A DNA stretch of 14,215 nucleotides from JACJYE01 sp964432875 (GTDB taxonomy: Bacteria; Bacteroidota; Bacteroidia; Chitinophagales; Saprospiraceae): contig CAYSPJ010000127.1 in NCBI GenBank assembly GCA_964432875.1, forward strand, positions 1-14,215. The letters are read 5' to 3'. Below are positions 7,478 to 14,215 of the stretch, piece by piece. Each line of letters opens with the position of its first letter. Position 1 is the stretch's first letter. The position numbers and the translations under genes were made by a program. The notes under the pieces were generated by a model. The model ran no database searches. It saw nothing but the letters and a program-made list of their open reading frames with translations, and was not told the origin of the DNA.

Positions 7478-8118
7478 CGCCCGGGGAATAACTGCTTCAC
7501 AAAGTGCTCTTGCACCTCATCCGGTACACCTTGCATCATGACGGCACGGTTTTCCAGATATACCTCCGGATCAACATCTGCTTGTACCTGAAAATCGTAT
7601 TTGCCCGCGCGGTTCAACACCGAGGCGTAAATGGAGCAAGGGTCTTCGCCATCCGGGCAAATGGAATAAACGATAGAAAACGCTTTGCCGATAGAAGAGA
7701 AACTTGCCAGTTGCGACTTGCCTTCCTCCAGGCTTGCCACAGAATAGATATTGGGAGCTTCCACCTGAAAGGAAGTCCTGCCCGCCAATTGCTCCCCACG
7801 CATTTCATACAGGTAAATATTTAGCCTGGACACCCAGCCCGGGCTGAAAAACGTCCCCTCCTCATATTTTGAAACGGCCGCCCAATAGGTAGCATCCGGG
7901 CTTTGCCAGCGTGCGCCCTGTAAAAAGGTGCCTTCAAAGCTCAGCCCCGTCGGCAACTGGCCGGCATCTTCAAACAACAGGTCTTCTACCGCTGCTGCAG
8001 CTTGGCCGTTTTGTGCTTTAGTAGGCCCGGTAGGCTTATCACGGCAGGCCCCCAGGGCAAGCAATAGGCCAGTGCAAACGACGAGGATCCCTATAAAAAA
8101 GTGTGGCTTCATCTTCAT
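7474..8118 (-). CDS. Small lipoprotein of unknown function in the waaA operon
   Basis: A 214-aa predicted lipoprotein. The signal peptide has lipobox LALGAC with Cys25 as the lipidation site, followed by a Thr/Ala/Gln/Gly-rich linker (26-44). The rest (about 48-212) is a mixed alpha/beta-looking globular region that I do not recognise. It contains a close Cys pair (Cys154 and Cys161 around PDGEDP) that could form a disulphide in the periplasm. It starts 7 bp after the 5'-nucleotidase gene and overlaps waaA by 4 bp, so it is almost certainly translated with both. Met1 and Met3 are both possible starts and do not change the prediction. A role in envelope or LPS biology is inferred from position only. 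Confidence 0.85.
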   Translation of the reverse strand: MKMKPHFFIGILVVCTGLLLALGACRDKPTGPTKAQNGQAAAAVEDLLFEDAGQLPTGLSFEGTFLQGARWQSPDATYWAAVSKYEEGTFFSPGWVSRLNIYLYEMRGEQLAGRTSFQVEAPNIYSVASLEEGKSQLASFSSIGKAFSIVYSICPDGEDPCSIYASVLNRAGKYDFQVQADVDPEVYLENRAVMMQGVPDEVQEHFVKQLFPGR

Positions 8119-8125
8119 ATCAGGC

Positions 8126-9661
8126 TTACAAGCTTTTCAGATAAGCAATGACCAGATCGCGCACATCATTGCGCACGGGCTTGCCCTGGATGGCCAGGGT
8201 TTCGGCTTTTTCATGCTTGAAGTCCTTCAGGAAGCCCAGATTAGCCTCCTTGCCGCTGGCGACGAACTCGGGCAAGACGACTTTGTACTGCCGCCCGATG
8301 TCGATCGGATTGCCTTTTACATGCCACTTGCCGTTGATATTCTCTACATCTTTGATTTGGAAGTAGCCGCCTTCGCCGCGATTGGTCTGCAGCCCGATTT
8401 CCAGGGCCTTTTCCAGCACATTGCCCGGCAACTCCATCCGGGCGATGGGGCCGCCGAAGGGGAAGGTACGCAGCACGTCGTATTGGGTCACGGTGCCCAG
8501 GATGTCGTCGTCCATGCGCATCGAGCCGCTGTTGACCAGATAGACATCGGCACCAGGCCAGGCCGCTTCGAAGGATTCGACCGTGAGGCGGCCATAGTTG
8601 GTGGGGCGGCTGCGCACGTCCGTCTCCTTGCATTCCAGGGGTTCGCGGGCGTAATAGACCTGTTCTCCCGGCGCATAGCCCATGCTCTTCATGATTTGAT
8701 CCACTTTGCCCTGCCACTTATCAACTACTTCCCGAGTAGCTGGATGGTCGGCGATGTTGTCGTCGATTTTTTTGAGGGAGGACCGCACCCGGGCGAAGCC
8801 GGAAGCAGGGTTGTAAGCGATGCGGTGGATATAGGCGGTCTTGGCGTTGGCGTCGGCCTTGGCGATGATGGTGTGCTCGGCATAATGGCTCATATTCGTA
8901 TGGTCGTGGCCACCGATGAAGAGCAAGACGCCGGGCACCTCGCGAGCCAGCGCGATATCGTCGGCCACTGCCAGGTGGGTGAGGGCTATCACCAGGTCAG
9001 ACTGCGGCTTGATGGCTTCGTAGGCGGCGCGGAAAGCCCCTACCACATCTTCGTAGTGGACGTAGGGCTGCCGGTTGAAAGGCAATACCACGCCGATGAT
9101 GCCTACCCGCACGGCCTGCCCTTGGGAGTTGCGGAACTCGCGCACGATGTACTCTGGTATGGGGCGGTCCTGGCCATCCACGATTTGGCGGAAGGGCCTT
9201 ATTTCGCCGCCGTCGGCGCGCAAGGCGTTGCACACGGTATATTCAAAGGTGCTCTGGTGGATGCGTTTTTGCAGCAGATCCGGATCGCTGAGGTCAAATT
9301 CGTGGTTGCCGAAGGTGGCATAGTCCATGCCCAGAGCGTTGAGCACTTCCACCATCTGCAGGCCGGCGATGCGCTCGCCATCCTCTTGCCGGAGCGTGCC
9401 GATCAGGGAGGGGCTCAGGAAATCCCCGGCGATGACGGCAATGGTATTGGGGTTTTCCGCCAGCAGTTCCTGCTTGACGGTGGCAACCCGCGCCAGTCCG
9501 CCGGCTTTGCCGCCTTCCAGAGGCGATATTTCATACACATCGTTGAGTTGCAAGATGGTAAACTCGACGTTGGAAGCGCTGGAAACGCCTGGTTGGGCAG
9601 TTTGGCAGGCGCTGGCCAGCAAGGAGAGGGCTAATAGCCAAAGGATGAAGCGGAGGCGCAT
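8126..9661 (-). CDS. 5'-nucleotidase/UshA-family metallophosphatase lipoprotein
   Basis: A 511-aa lipid-anchored hydrolase with the two-domain layout of periplasmic 5'-nucleotidase / 2',3'-cyclic phosphodiesterase proteins. Lipobox LLASAC places lipidation at Cys19. Metallophosphatase motifs are LQLNDVYE (38-44), AGDFLSPS (78-85), GNHEFD (118-123), THL (228-230) and GGHDH (250-254). The C-terminal nucleotidase domain shows NSGSMR (377-382), RTFPFGG (398-404) and GEGGYFQ (429-435). The first metal motif has Tyr43 where UshA has His, a variant I recall from an NDVYE-type subfamily, so substrate range may differ from UshA. I chose the ATG at 9661 because it gives the lipobox and follows a promoter box. 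The frame stays open further upstream only by running into the assembly gap. It heads the operon with the small lipoprotein and waaA. Exact substrate unknown. Confidence 0.92.
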   Translation of the reverse strand: MRLRFILWLLALSLLASACQTAQPGVSSASNVEFTILQLNDVYEISPLEGGKAGGLARVATVKQELLAENPNTIAVIAGDFLSPSLIGTLRQEDGERIAGLQMVEVLNALGMDYATFGNHEFDLSDPDLLQKRIHQSTFEYTVCNALRADGGEIRPFRQIVDGQDRPIPEYIVREFRNSQGQAVRVGIIGVVLPFNRQPYVHYEDVVGAFRAAYEAIKPQSDLVIALTHLAVADDIALAREVPGVLLFIGGHDHTNMSHYAEHTIIAKADANAKTAYIHRIAYNPASGFARVRSSLKKIDDNIADHPATREVVDKWQGKVDQIMKSMGYAPGEQVYYAREPLECKETDVRSRPTNYGRLTVESFEAAWPGADVYLVNSGSMRMDDDILGTVTQYDVLRTFPFGGPIARMELPGNVLEKALEIGLQTNRGEGGYFQIKDVENINGKWHVKGNPIDIGRQYKVVLPEFVASGKEANLGFLKDFKHEKAETLAIQGKPVRNDVRDLVIAYLKSL

Positions 9662-9675
9662 AATCGTTTTTATGG

Positions 9676-9683
9676 CAAAGATA
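9676..9683 (-). promoter_or_regulatory. -7 promoter box of the 5'-nucleotidase operon
   Basis: The minus-strand bases TATCTTTG match the Bacteroidota consensus TAnnTTTG exactly, with 14 nt between the box and the ATG at 9661. This implies a very short 5' leader. The -33 TTTG box would fall inside the run of N and cannot be checked. Confidence 0.6.
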
Positions 9684-9687
9684 CAAG

Positions 9688-9787
9688 NNNNNNNNNNNNN
9701 NNNNNNNNNNNNNNNNNNNNNNNNNNNNNNNNNNNNNNNNNNNNNNNNNNNNNNNNNNNNNNNNNNNNNNNNNNNNNNNNNNNNNNN
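9688..9787. other. Assembly gap (100 N)
   Basis: Exactly 100 unknown bases, the conventional placeholder for a scaffold gap of unknown length. It falls between two divergently transcribed genes. True distance and content are unknown; promoter elements or even a small gene could be missing. Confidence 0.97.
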
Positions 9788-9840
9788 AGCCTGCAGGCAC
9801 AAACTTCACCTTAAAAAACAATAATTTGCCCGCCATCCCT

Positions 9841-9848
9841 TACCTTTG
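9841..9848 (+). promoter_or_regulatory. -7 promoter box of the asparaginase-like gene
   Basis: TACCTTTG matches TAnnTTTG exactly and lies 22 nt before the ATG at 9871. A TTTG at 9825-9828 is too close (12 bp) to be a standard -33 box. The -7 element alone is convincing. Confidence 0.55.
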
Positions 9849-9870
9849 CCGCCAAAATCCAGGCAAGCAC

Positions 9871-10371
9871 ATGATGATTCAAGTTTTTGTGACCGGCGGC
9901 ACCTTTGATAAAGAGTATAATTACATTACTGGCGAGCTGTTTTTTAAAAACACCCACCTCCCGGGCATGTTTGAGCTTGGGCGGTGCACCCTCGAGATAG
10001 ACATCAAAACCCTGATGATGGTAGATAGCCTGGAGATGCAGGATGAAGACCGCGAAATCATCGCCTCCAATTGTCGGCGCTGCAACCTGGATAAAATCCT
10101 CATCACCCACGGCACGGACACGATGGTGAAGACGGCCCATTACCTGGCAGCAGACGGCATCAAAGACAAGACCATCGTACTGACAGGCGCAATGATCCCT
10201 TTTGCCTTCAGCACCTCTTCCGATGGCTTCTTCAACCTGGGCAGCGCCCTGGCCTTTGTGCAGACCCTGCCCCCCGGCGTTTATGTGGCCATGAACGGGC
10301 GCTACTTCCATTGGGACAAAGTGCGCAAAAACACCAAAACCGGCTTTTTTGAAGAACTGGATAATGGCTAA
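9871..10371 (+). CDS. Single-domain asparaginase-like protein
   Basis: A 166-aa protein that matches only the N-terminal, active-site domain of bacterial type I/II L-asparaginases. TGGTFDKEY (8-16) carries the nucleophile-equivalent Thr11. THGTDTM (79-85) carries the second Thr-Asp pair (Thr82, Asp83). VLTGAMIPF (103-111), SSDGFFNL (116-123) and a Lys/Thr-rich stretch near 150-157 complete the usual set. The C-terminal domain, about half of a normal ~330-aa enzyme, is absent, and the stop is followed at once by another gene. Short stand-alone versions are, as I recall, common in Bacteroidota, so this need not be a broken gene. Catalysis is possible but unproven. No signal peptide, so cytoplasmic. 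ATG at 9871 or 9874 is the start; upstream in-frame codons would overlap the promoter box. Confidence 0.85.
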   Translation: MMIQVFVTGGTFDKEYNYITGELFFKNTHLPGMFELGRCTLEIDIKTLMMVDSLEMQDEDREIIASNCRRCNLDKILITHGTDTMVKTAHYLAADGIKDKTIVLTGAMIPFAFSTSSDGFFNLGSALAFVQTLPPGVYVAMNGRYFHWDKVRKNTKTGFFEELDNG

Positions 10372-10382
10372 ATATAACGATT

Positions 10383-10610
10383 ATGGAATATCTGGGGCTT
10401 ATATTGGAGTTTGGCTTCCTCGCTATGGGCATCTACATCTACTTATTCGCCATTGGGCGGATGAAAGCCGCTACCCCCCAGGCGCAAAAACGCGCCGAGG
10501 ATTTCCGCCGCCGCAACAGCTGGTGGCTGCGCCTGGCATCGCTGGCGCTCATCGCCATCGTGCTGGTCAATATCGTACTGCATATCATGCAACTGGTGGC
10601 TGCTCCTTGA
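10383..10610 (+). CDS. Small two-helix membrane protein
   Basis: A 75-aa protein with two predicted transmembrane helices (~4-24 and ~48-70). They are joined by a positively charged loop (KKxxxx-like, rich in Lys/Arg, residues 27-45), suggesting the loop faces the cytoplasm. It begins 11 bp after the asparaginase-like gene in the same direction, so it is likely co-transcribed. I do not recognise a family. The clean hydrophobic pattern and tight spacing argue that it is a real gene. Function unknown. Confidence 0.75.
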   Translation: MEYLGLILEFGFLAMGIYIYLFAIGRMKAATPQAQKRAEDFRRRNSWWLRLASLALIAIVLVNIVLHIMQLVAAP

Positions 10611-10789
10611 GGGCGGGCATGGCTCCGGCGGGCACGCATGAGAAAAAAACTGGTATGTTAAAGCCTGGCGAAATACGGCGGTAAAAAAATCGTTATTCCT
10701 TCTGTGTGGCATCATTAGGAAGAAATTCAGTAATATTGCCAAGATTTTTTCATCATTCGTTATAATCCTGAAATCACACTCAATCTAAT

Positions 10790-12403
10790 ATGAAAAGAAG
10801 TATACTGATTTTGTTGAGCTTATGCCTCCTCGGGGCTGCTTCCTCCGCTTCGGCCCAAGCAGACTTTTACACCGTAAATAAGATTCAGGAAATCAAGATC
10901 AAATTCGAGCAAGACAACTGGAGCTACGTCCTGGATTCCCTCAGCGTCAATGGAGAAGGGCTGCTCCTGGGGTCTGTTGAAATAAACGGGCAAAAATTCA
11001 ACGACATCGGCGTGCGTTACCGCGGCTCCCGCTCCTTCCAGCCGGGCAGCCAACGCAATAGCCTCTACATCAAGCTTAACTTCATTGACAAAGGGCGCAA
11101 CTACCAGGGCCACTCTTTGGTGACCCTCTCCAGCGCCCTGCGCGACCCGAGCCTGGTGCGCGAAGTGCTCGGCTACGAAATAGCCCGCCACTACATGCCT
11201 GCTCCGCGCGCCAACTACAGCAAGGTCTATGTCAATGACCAATATTACGGGCTTTTTGTCAATGTCGAACCGATTGATAACGCTTTCCTGGTACACAATT
11301 TCGGCGACGACAAAGGCACCTTCGTACATTGCGCCCCCAACCTGCTGGAACCAGCCCCAACAGGCTGCAAAAGTGATGTGTTTGGCTCGCTACAGTACGA
11401 CAATAGCGCCAAGTGCTACCTCCACAACTTCGCCCTGCTCTCCGAATCGGGCTGGGATGACCTCATCCAGCTGACTTATGTGCTCAATGAAAAAATTGAG
11501 GATATAGAAAAGGTGCTGGACGTAGACCGCACCTTGTGGATGCTGGCTTTTAACAACGTGCTGGTCAACCTCAGCAGCTATACCGGCCGCTTCAGCGAAA
11601 ACTATTACCTCTACCGCAATGCGGAAGGCAAGTTTACCCCCATCATTTACGACCTCAACCTCTGCTTCGGCAGCTACAAAAATACCGGGATCGGCTCTGA
11701 CCTTAAACTCAATGAGCTTCAGCAGATGGACCCGCTCCTGCACCTCGACAACTCCAGCAAGCCGTTGCTCAGCCGCTTGCTCTCTGTTGACAAATACAAA
11801 CGGATTTACCTGGCGCACATCCGCACTATCGTCGCGGATTTCTTCCGCCACGAACAGTATGCCCGCCGTACTCAGGAGCTGCAAAGCCTCATCCGGCAGG
11901 ATCTGACCGATGATGTCAACCGCTACTACCCCATGGAAGATTTCGAGGCTAGCCTCACTTCAACCATCGGCAAGCGCAGCCGCATCCCCGGCTTGCAGGA
12001 ATTGATGCAAGCCCGCACGGCATTTCTGCGCGAACACCCGCAGCTCGTCATCTTGCCCCCTACCATCAACGAGGTCAGCGTGGTACGCCGCGAACGCCTC
12101 TCGGCTCAACGTATCACTGACTTCAGGGTGAATGCCCGGATCGAAAGGTTCCCCAAGGAGGTCATCCTGCACTATCGCTTCAATGACAGCGAGCCTTTTA
12201 TGCAGGCCCCGATGCGCGACGATGGCCAACAGGCGGATGGAGAAGCTAATGACAGCCTCTTTGGCGCTGTAATCAAACCACCCAGTGGTGCTACGGCCAT
12301 TGAGTATTATATCTTTGCCGAAAACGCTGGCGCAGCTAGCTTCGAGCCTTCTCGCTACATGTACGAACGCTACAACGCCAGCTTGGAAGAATTGAATAAC
12401 TAA
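10790..12403 (+). CDS. CotH-family secreted protein, probable pseudokinase
   Basis: A 537-aa protein of the CotH kinase family, atypical protein kinases first defined from Bacillus spore coats. A signal peptide (~1-23, ending SASAQA) sends it out of the cytoplasm. The CotH core covers ~30-415. Landmarks are GVRYRGSRSF, a VREVLGYEIARHYMPAP block, the NDQYYGLFVNVEPID segment, and NYYLY followed by YDLNLCFG with metal-binding Asp288. At the position of the presumed catalytic Asp it has Ser262 (LSSYTG), where the adjacent paralogue has Asp268 (LDSYTG). The usual His before NYYLY is Glu270. This suggests lost or altered phosphotransfer. A beta-sandwich-like tail (~425-520, with DDGQQADGEANDSLFGA) follows. 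No T9SS sorting domain. It is followed by a hairpin and then its paralogue. Family assignment is firm; pseudokinase status is inference. Confidence 0.9.
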   Translation: MKRSILILLSLCLLGAASSASAQADFYTVNKIQEIKIKFEQDNWSYVLDSLSVNGEGLLLGSVEINGQKFNDIGVRYRGSRSFQPGSQRNSLYIKLNFIDKGRNYQGHSLVTLSSALRDPSLVREVLGYEIARHYMPAPRANYSKVYVNDQYYGLFVNVEPIDNAFLVHNFGDDKGTFVHCAPNLLEPAPTGCKSDVFGSLQYDNSAKCYLHNFALLSESGWDDLIQLTYVLNEKIEDIEKVLDVDRTLWMLAFNNVLVNLSSYTGRFSENYYLYRNAEGKFTPIIYDLNLCFGSYKNTGIGSDLKLNELQQMDPLLHLDNSSKPLLSRLLSVDKYKRIYLAHIRTIVADFFRHEQYARRTQELQSLIRQDLTDDVNRYYPMEDFEASLTSTIGKRSRIPGLQELMQARTAFLREHPQLVILPPTINEVSVVRRERLSAQRITDFRVNARIERFPKEVILHYRFNDSEPFMQAPMRDDGQQADGEANDSLFGAVIKPPSGATAIEYYIFAENAGAASFEPSRYMYERYNASLEELNN

Positions 12404-12433
12404 ACACCGGCCCGGCTATCTTGATAAGACTCT

Positions 12434-12475
12434 ATTGCGAAGCTTCCCCTTATGCGAAGCTTCGCAATTTTATTT
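12434..12475 (+). terminator. Strong hairpin between the two cotH genes
   Basis: A perfect 13 bp stem, ATTGCGAAGCTTC (12434-12446) with GAAGCTTCGCAAT (12456-12468), surrounds a 9 nt loop and is followed by TTTATTT. It begins 30 bp after the first cotH stop, and only 30 bp separate its stem from the second cotH ATG. It could terminate or attenuate transcription between the paralogues. The T-run is interrupted, so readthrough is likely. Confidence 0.65.
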
Positions 12476-12498
12476 CACGCAATTTTTTGAGCTACCTC

Positions 12499-14103
12499 AT
12501 GCAAAAACAGCTTTATCTTCTGCTCCTTTCCTGCTTTTTTGCCGCCAACCTGGCTGCTCAGCAAAAGGATGTTTTTGATCTCTCTTCCGTAAAAGAATTG
12601 AAAATCATCCTCGAAGAAAAGGATTGGAATGTCATCCTTGATTCCCTCAAACAACAAGGCGAAAATTACCGCCTGGTCGGCGACGCTTTCTACGACGGGG
12701 AAAAGTACGAAGGCGTGGGCGTGCGCTACAAGGGCAACAGCTCTTACTTCAGCGTGAGCAAAGACGGCTATTCCAAATTGCCTTTCAATATTGACATCAA
12801 TAATACCCATAAAGCGCTAAAGTTGCCCGGAGGCTACAACAAACTGAAACTCAGCAACATTTTCCGCGATCCCTCCTTCGTGCGCGAAGTGCTCTCTTAT
12901 GAGATCGTGCGCCGCTACATGCCTGCGCCAAAGGCCAATTTCATCAAAATCCACGTCAATGATGAGTACTTTGGCGTTTACAACAATACCGAATCTATAG
13001 AGGGCGACTTCCTCAAGGCCTACTATGGCCATGACAAGGGCATCCTTTTCAAGTGCGACCCCATCTGGGGCACCAAAACTCCGCCAGAATGCAAGGAGGG
13101 CGAAAAGTCTTCTCTCGAATACCTCGGCAAGGACTCGCTCTGCTACATGGGCAATTATGAGCTTAAATCCGAATATGGCTGGAAGGAGCTTGTCGACCTG
13201 ACTTTCATCCTCAACCACCAACCGGAGAAGCTGGACTCGGTGCTCAATATCGACCAAACCTTGTGGATGCTAGCCCTCAACATGGTCATGGTCAACCTCG
13301 ACAGCTATACTGGCCGCTTTTGCCACAATTACTACCTCTATCAAGATGATGGCGGGGCTTTCCAACCCCTCATCTGGGACCTCAACCTCTCGTTCGGCGG
13401 CTTCCGCTACGACGGCATCAACAACAGCCCTTTGAGCAACGAGGAGATGCAGACCCTCAGCCCCATCCTGCATTATCGGCAAAAGAATGAAAAACGCCCG
13501 CTCATCACCAAGCTGCTGGCCGATGAGCTCTACCGCAAGATGTACCTGGCCAGCATCCGCACCATCCTCAACGACTTCTTCGTCAACGGCGCTTACCTGA
13601 AGCGGGCCGAAGAAATCCAACTCCTCATCGATAAACACGTGCGGCTGGACAGCAACAAGCTCTATTCCTACGAGGCTTTTAAGCAGAACCTCCACCATAC
13701 CGCCAAAGCCGATAAGGTGGCTATCGTCGGCATTGCCGAGCTGATGGGGCCGCGCACAGAATACCTCATCAACCACCCCCTCATCAATAAGACGGCCCCG
13801 GCGATCAAGAAAACGGAACACCTGGATTACAAGGAATTCGTGGCCTTTCAGGCCCAGCTGGAAGAGGCTAATCGCGCCTGGCTCTTTTACCGCTACGGCT
13901 CGTCCGGGGCTTTCCGCCGCCTGGAGATGTTCGACGATGGCGGCCATAATGACCAACTAACCCAGGATGGCGTCTGGGGTGCTACCCTCGACGCTAAAGC
14001 GGGGCAAAATATCCAGTACTTTTTCGTAGCTGAAAACCAATTTGCTGCCGCCCGCCTCCCCGAACGGGCCTCTCTGGAATTTTTTACGGTAGTGCGCGAG
14101 TAG
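12499..14103 (+). CDS. CotH-family secreted kinase
   Basis: A 534-aa CotH-family protein, tandem paralogue of the gene ending at 12403. The ATG at 12499 starts a clean signal peptide (MQKQLYLLLLSCFFAANLAAQ). The frame stays open back to a TTG at 12421, but that extension would be charged and would run through the intergenic hairpin, so I reject it. The core has GVRYKGNSSYF, VREVLSYEIVRRYMPAP, and LDSYTGRFCHNYYLY with presumed catalytic Asp268 and His276. IWDLNLSFG follows with presumed metal-binding Asp294. All expected acidic residues are present, so an active extracytoplasmic kinase is plausible. A C-terminal beta domain (~440-530) carries FDDGGHNDQLTQDGVWGA, a pattern often seen after CotH cores. 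No T9SS sorting domain. Substrate unknown; its paralogue is the obvious first candidate partner. Confidence 0.92.
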   Translation: MQKQLYLLLLSCFFAANLAAQQKDVFDLSSVKELKIILEEKDWNVILDSLKQQGENYRLVGDAFYDGEKYEGVGVRYKGNSSYFSVSKDGYSKLPFNIDINNTHKALKLPGGYNKLKLSNIFRDPSFVREVLSYEIVRRYMPAPKANFIKIHVNDEYFGVYNNTESIEGDFLKAYYGHDKGILFKCDPIWGTKTPPECKEGEKSSLEYLGKDSLCYMGNYELKSEYGWKELVDLTFILNHQPEKLDSVLNIDQTLWMLALNMVMVNLDSYTGRFCHNYYLYQDDGGAFQPLIWDLNLSFGGFRYDGINNSPLSNEEMQTLSPILHYRQKNEKRPLITKLLADELYRKMYLASIRTILNDFFVNGAYLKRAEEIQLLIDKHVRLDSNKLYSYEAFKQNLHHTAKADKVAIVGIAELMGPRTEYLINHPLINKTAPAIKKTEHLDYKEFVAFQAQLEEANRAWLFYRYGSSGAFRRLEMFDDGGHNDQLTQDGVWGATLDAKAGQNIQYFFVAENQFAAARLPERASLEFFTVVRE

Positions 14104-14164
14104 GGGGCGATTGGTTCTATTTTTGGCGTCCACCTGCTGCTCTATGGCGCGCGCAGGATGTTTT

Positions 14165-14192
14165 AGCCACGGATTGCGCGGATTTTCACGGA
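14165..14192. repeat. Fragment resembling a dispersed intergenic repeat
   Basis: The sequence AGCCACGGATTGCGCGGA followed by TTTTCACGGA resembles the CCACGGAT-type intergenic repeats I recall from many environmental bacterial genomes. It is internally repetitive (CGGATT, CGGATTTT). The window ends shortly after, so its full extent is unseen. Recognition is from memory only. Confidence 0.35.
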
Positions 14193-14215
14193 GGGGTGGG
14201 CTGGCGAGGGGGTGC

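Noticed and set aside
7928..9634. A long (568-codon) open frame on the plus strand
   Set aside because: It lies opposite the 5'-nucleotidase and lipoprotein genes, whose motifs are unmistakable. The antisense product is low-complexity and matches nothing I know; it is a shadow caused by GC-rich codon use.
616..9661. Possibility that the LPS genes and T9SS genes form one dedicated secretion or polysaccharide system
   Set aside because: waaA and rfaE1 are housekeeping LPS genes, and the gaps of 132 and 90 bp plus a possible internal promoter argue for separate units. No T9SS machinery, polymerase or flippase genes are present.
9826..9870. N-terminal extension of the asparaginase-like protein from a TTG
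   Set aside because: It overlaps the -7 promoter box at 9841-9848. The family's beta strand and TGGT motif begin right after the ATG at 9871.
10761..10766. TATAAT hexamer upstream of the first cotH gene
   Set aside because: It fits the proteobacterial -10 consensus, but Bacteroidota primary sigma factors use TAnnTTTG. No matching -35 is present, so it is likely chance in AT-rich spacer.
12421..12498. N-terminal extension of the second CotH protein from a TTG
   Set aside because: It would run through the 13 bp hairpin and put 26 non-signal residues before a clear signal peptide that starts at the ATG at 12499.

Overview
This 14.2 kb window looks like chromosomal DNA of a Bacteroidota, probably a Saprospiria-like or similar high-GC lineage. 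The placement is inferred from three things: two secreted proteins with type IX secretion (T9SS) C-terminal sorting domains, Bacteroidota-type -7 promoter boxes (TAnnTTTG) ahead of two genes, and LPS inner-core genes. Nothing here is rRNA, tRNA, CRISPR, transposase or phage.

Layout. Positions 1-545 hold no convincing gene. They contain a tandem pair of ~110 bp repeats set 126 bp apart, a short CCCTACGGG hairpin, and a strong bidirectional terminator (546-572). From 616 to 9661 everything is on the minus strand. Read in the direction of transcription the order is: a 5'-nucleotidase-family lipoprotein (start 9661), a small unknown lipoprotein, waaA (Kdo transferase), rfaE1 (heptose-7-phosphate kinase), then two tandem paralogous T9SS-exported proteins ending at the terminator. 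The first three genes are tightly packed (7 bp gap, then a 4 bp overlap) and are probably one transcript. rfaE1 and the T9SS pair follow after gaps of 132 and 90 bp.

A 100-base run of N (9688-9787) is an assembly gap. It lies between the 5'-nucleotidase gene and the plus-strand genes, so part of the divergent promoter region is missing. On the plus strand come a single-domain asparaginase-like protein, a two-helix small membrane protein, and two tandem CotH-family proteins with signal peptides. A strong hairpin separates the two cotH genes.

The most interesting points are: (1) the first CotH paralogue has Ser where its neighbour has the presumed catalytic Asp, so the pair looks like a secreted kinase next to a secreted pseudokinase; (2) the tandem intergenic repeats carry three octamers of the form CGCMACGY and a palindrome with compensatory arm changes; (3) the two T9SS proteins share a beta-rich domain with an acidic, EF-hand-like loop. 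WaaA and RfaE1 both act in LPS inner-core synthesis, which makes the unknown lipoprotein overlapping waaA an envelope candidate. No wholly new multi-gene system could be demonstrated.
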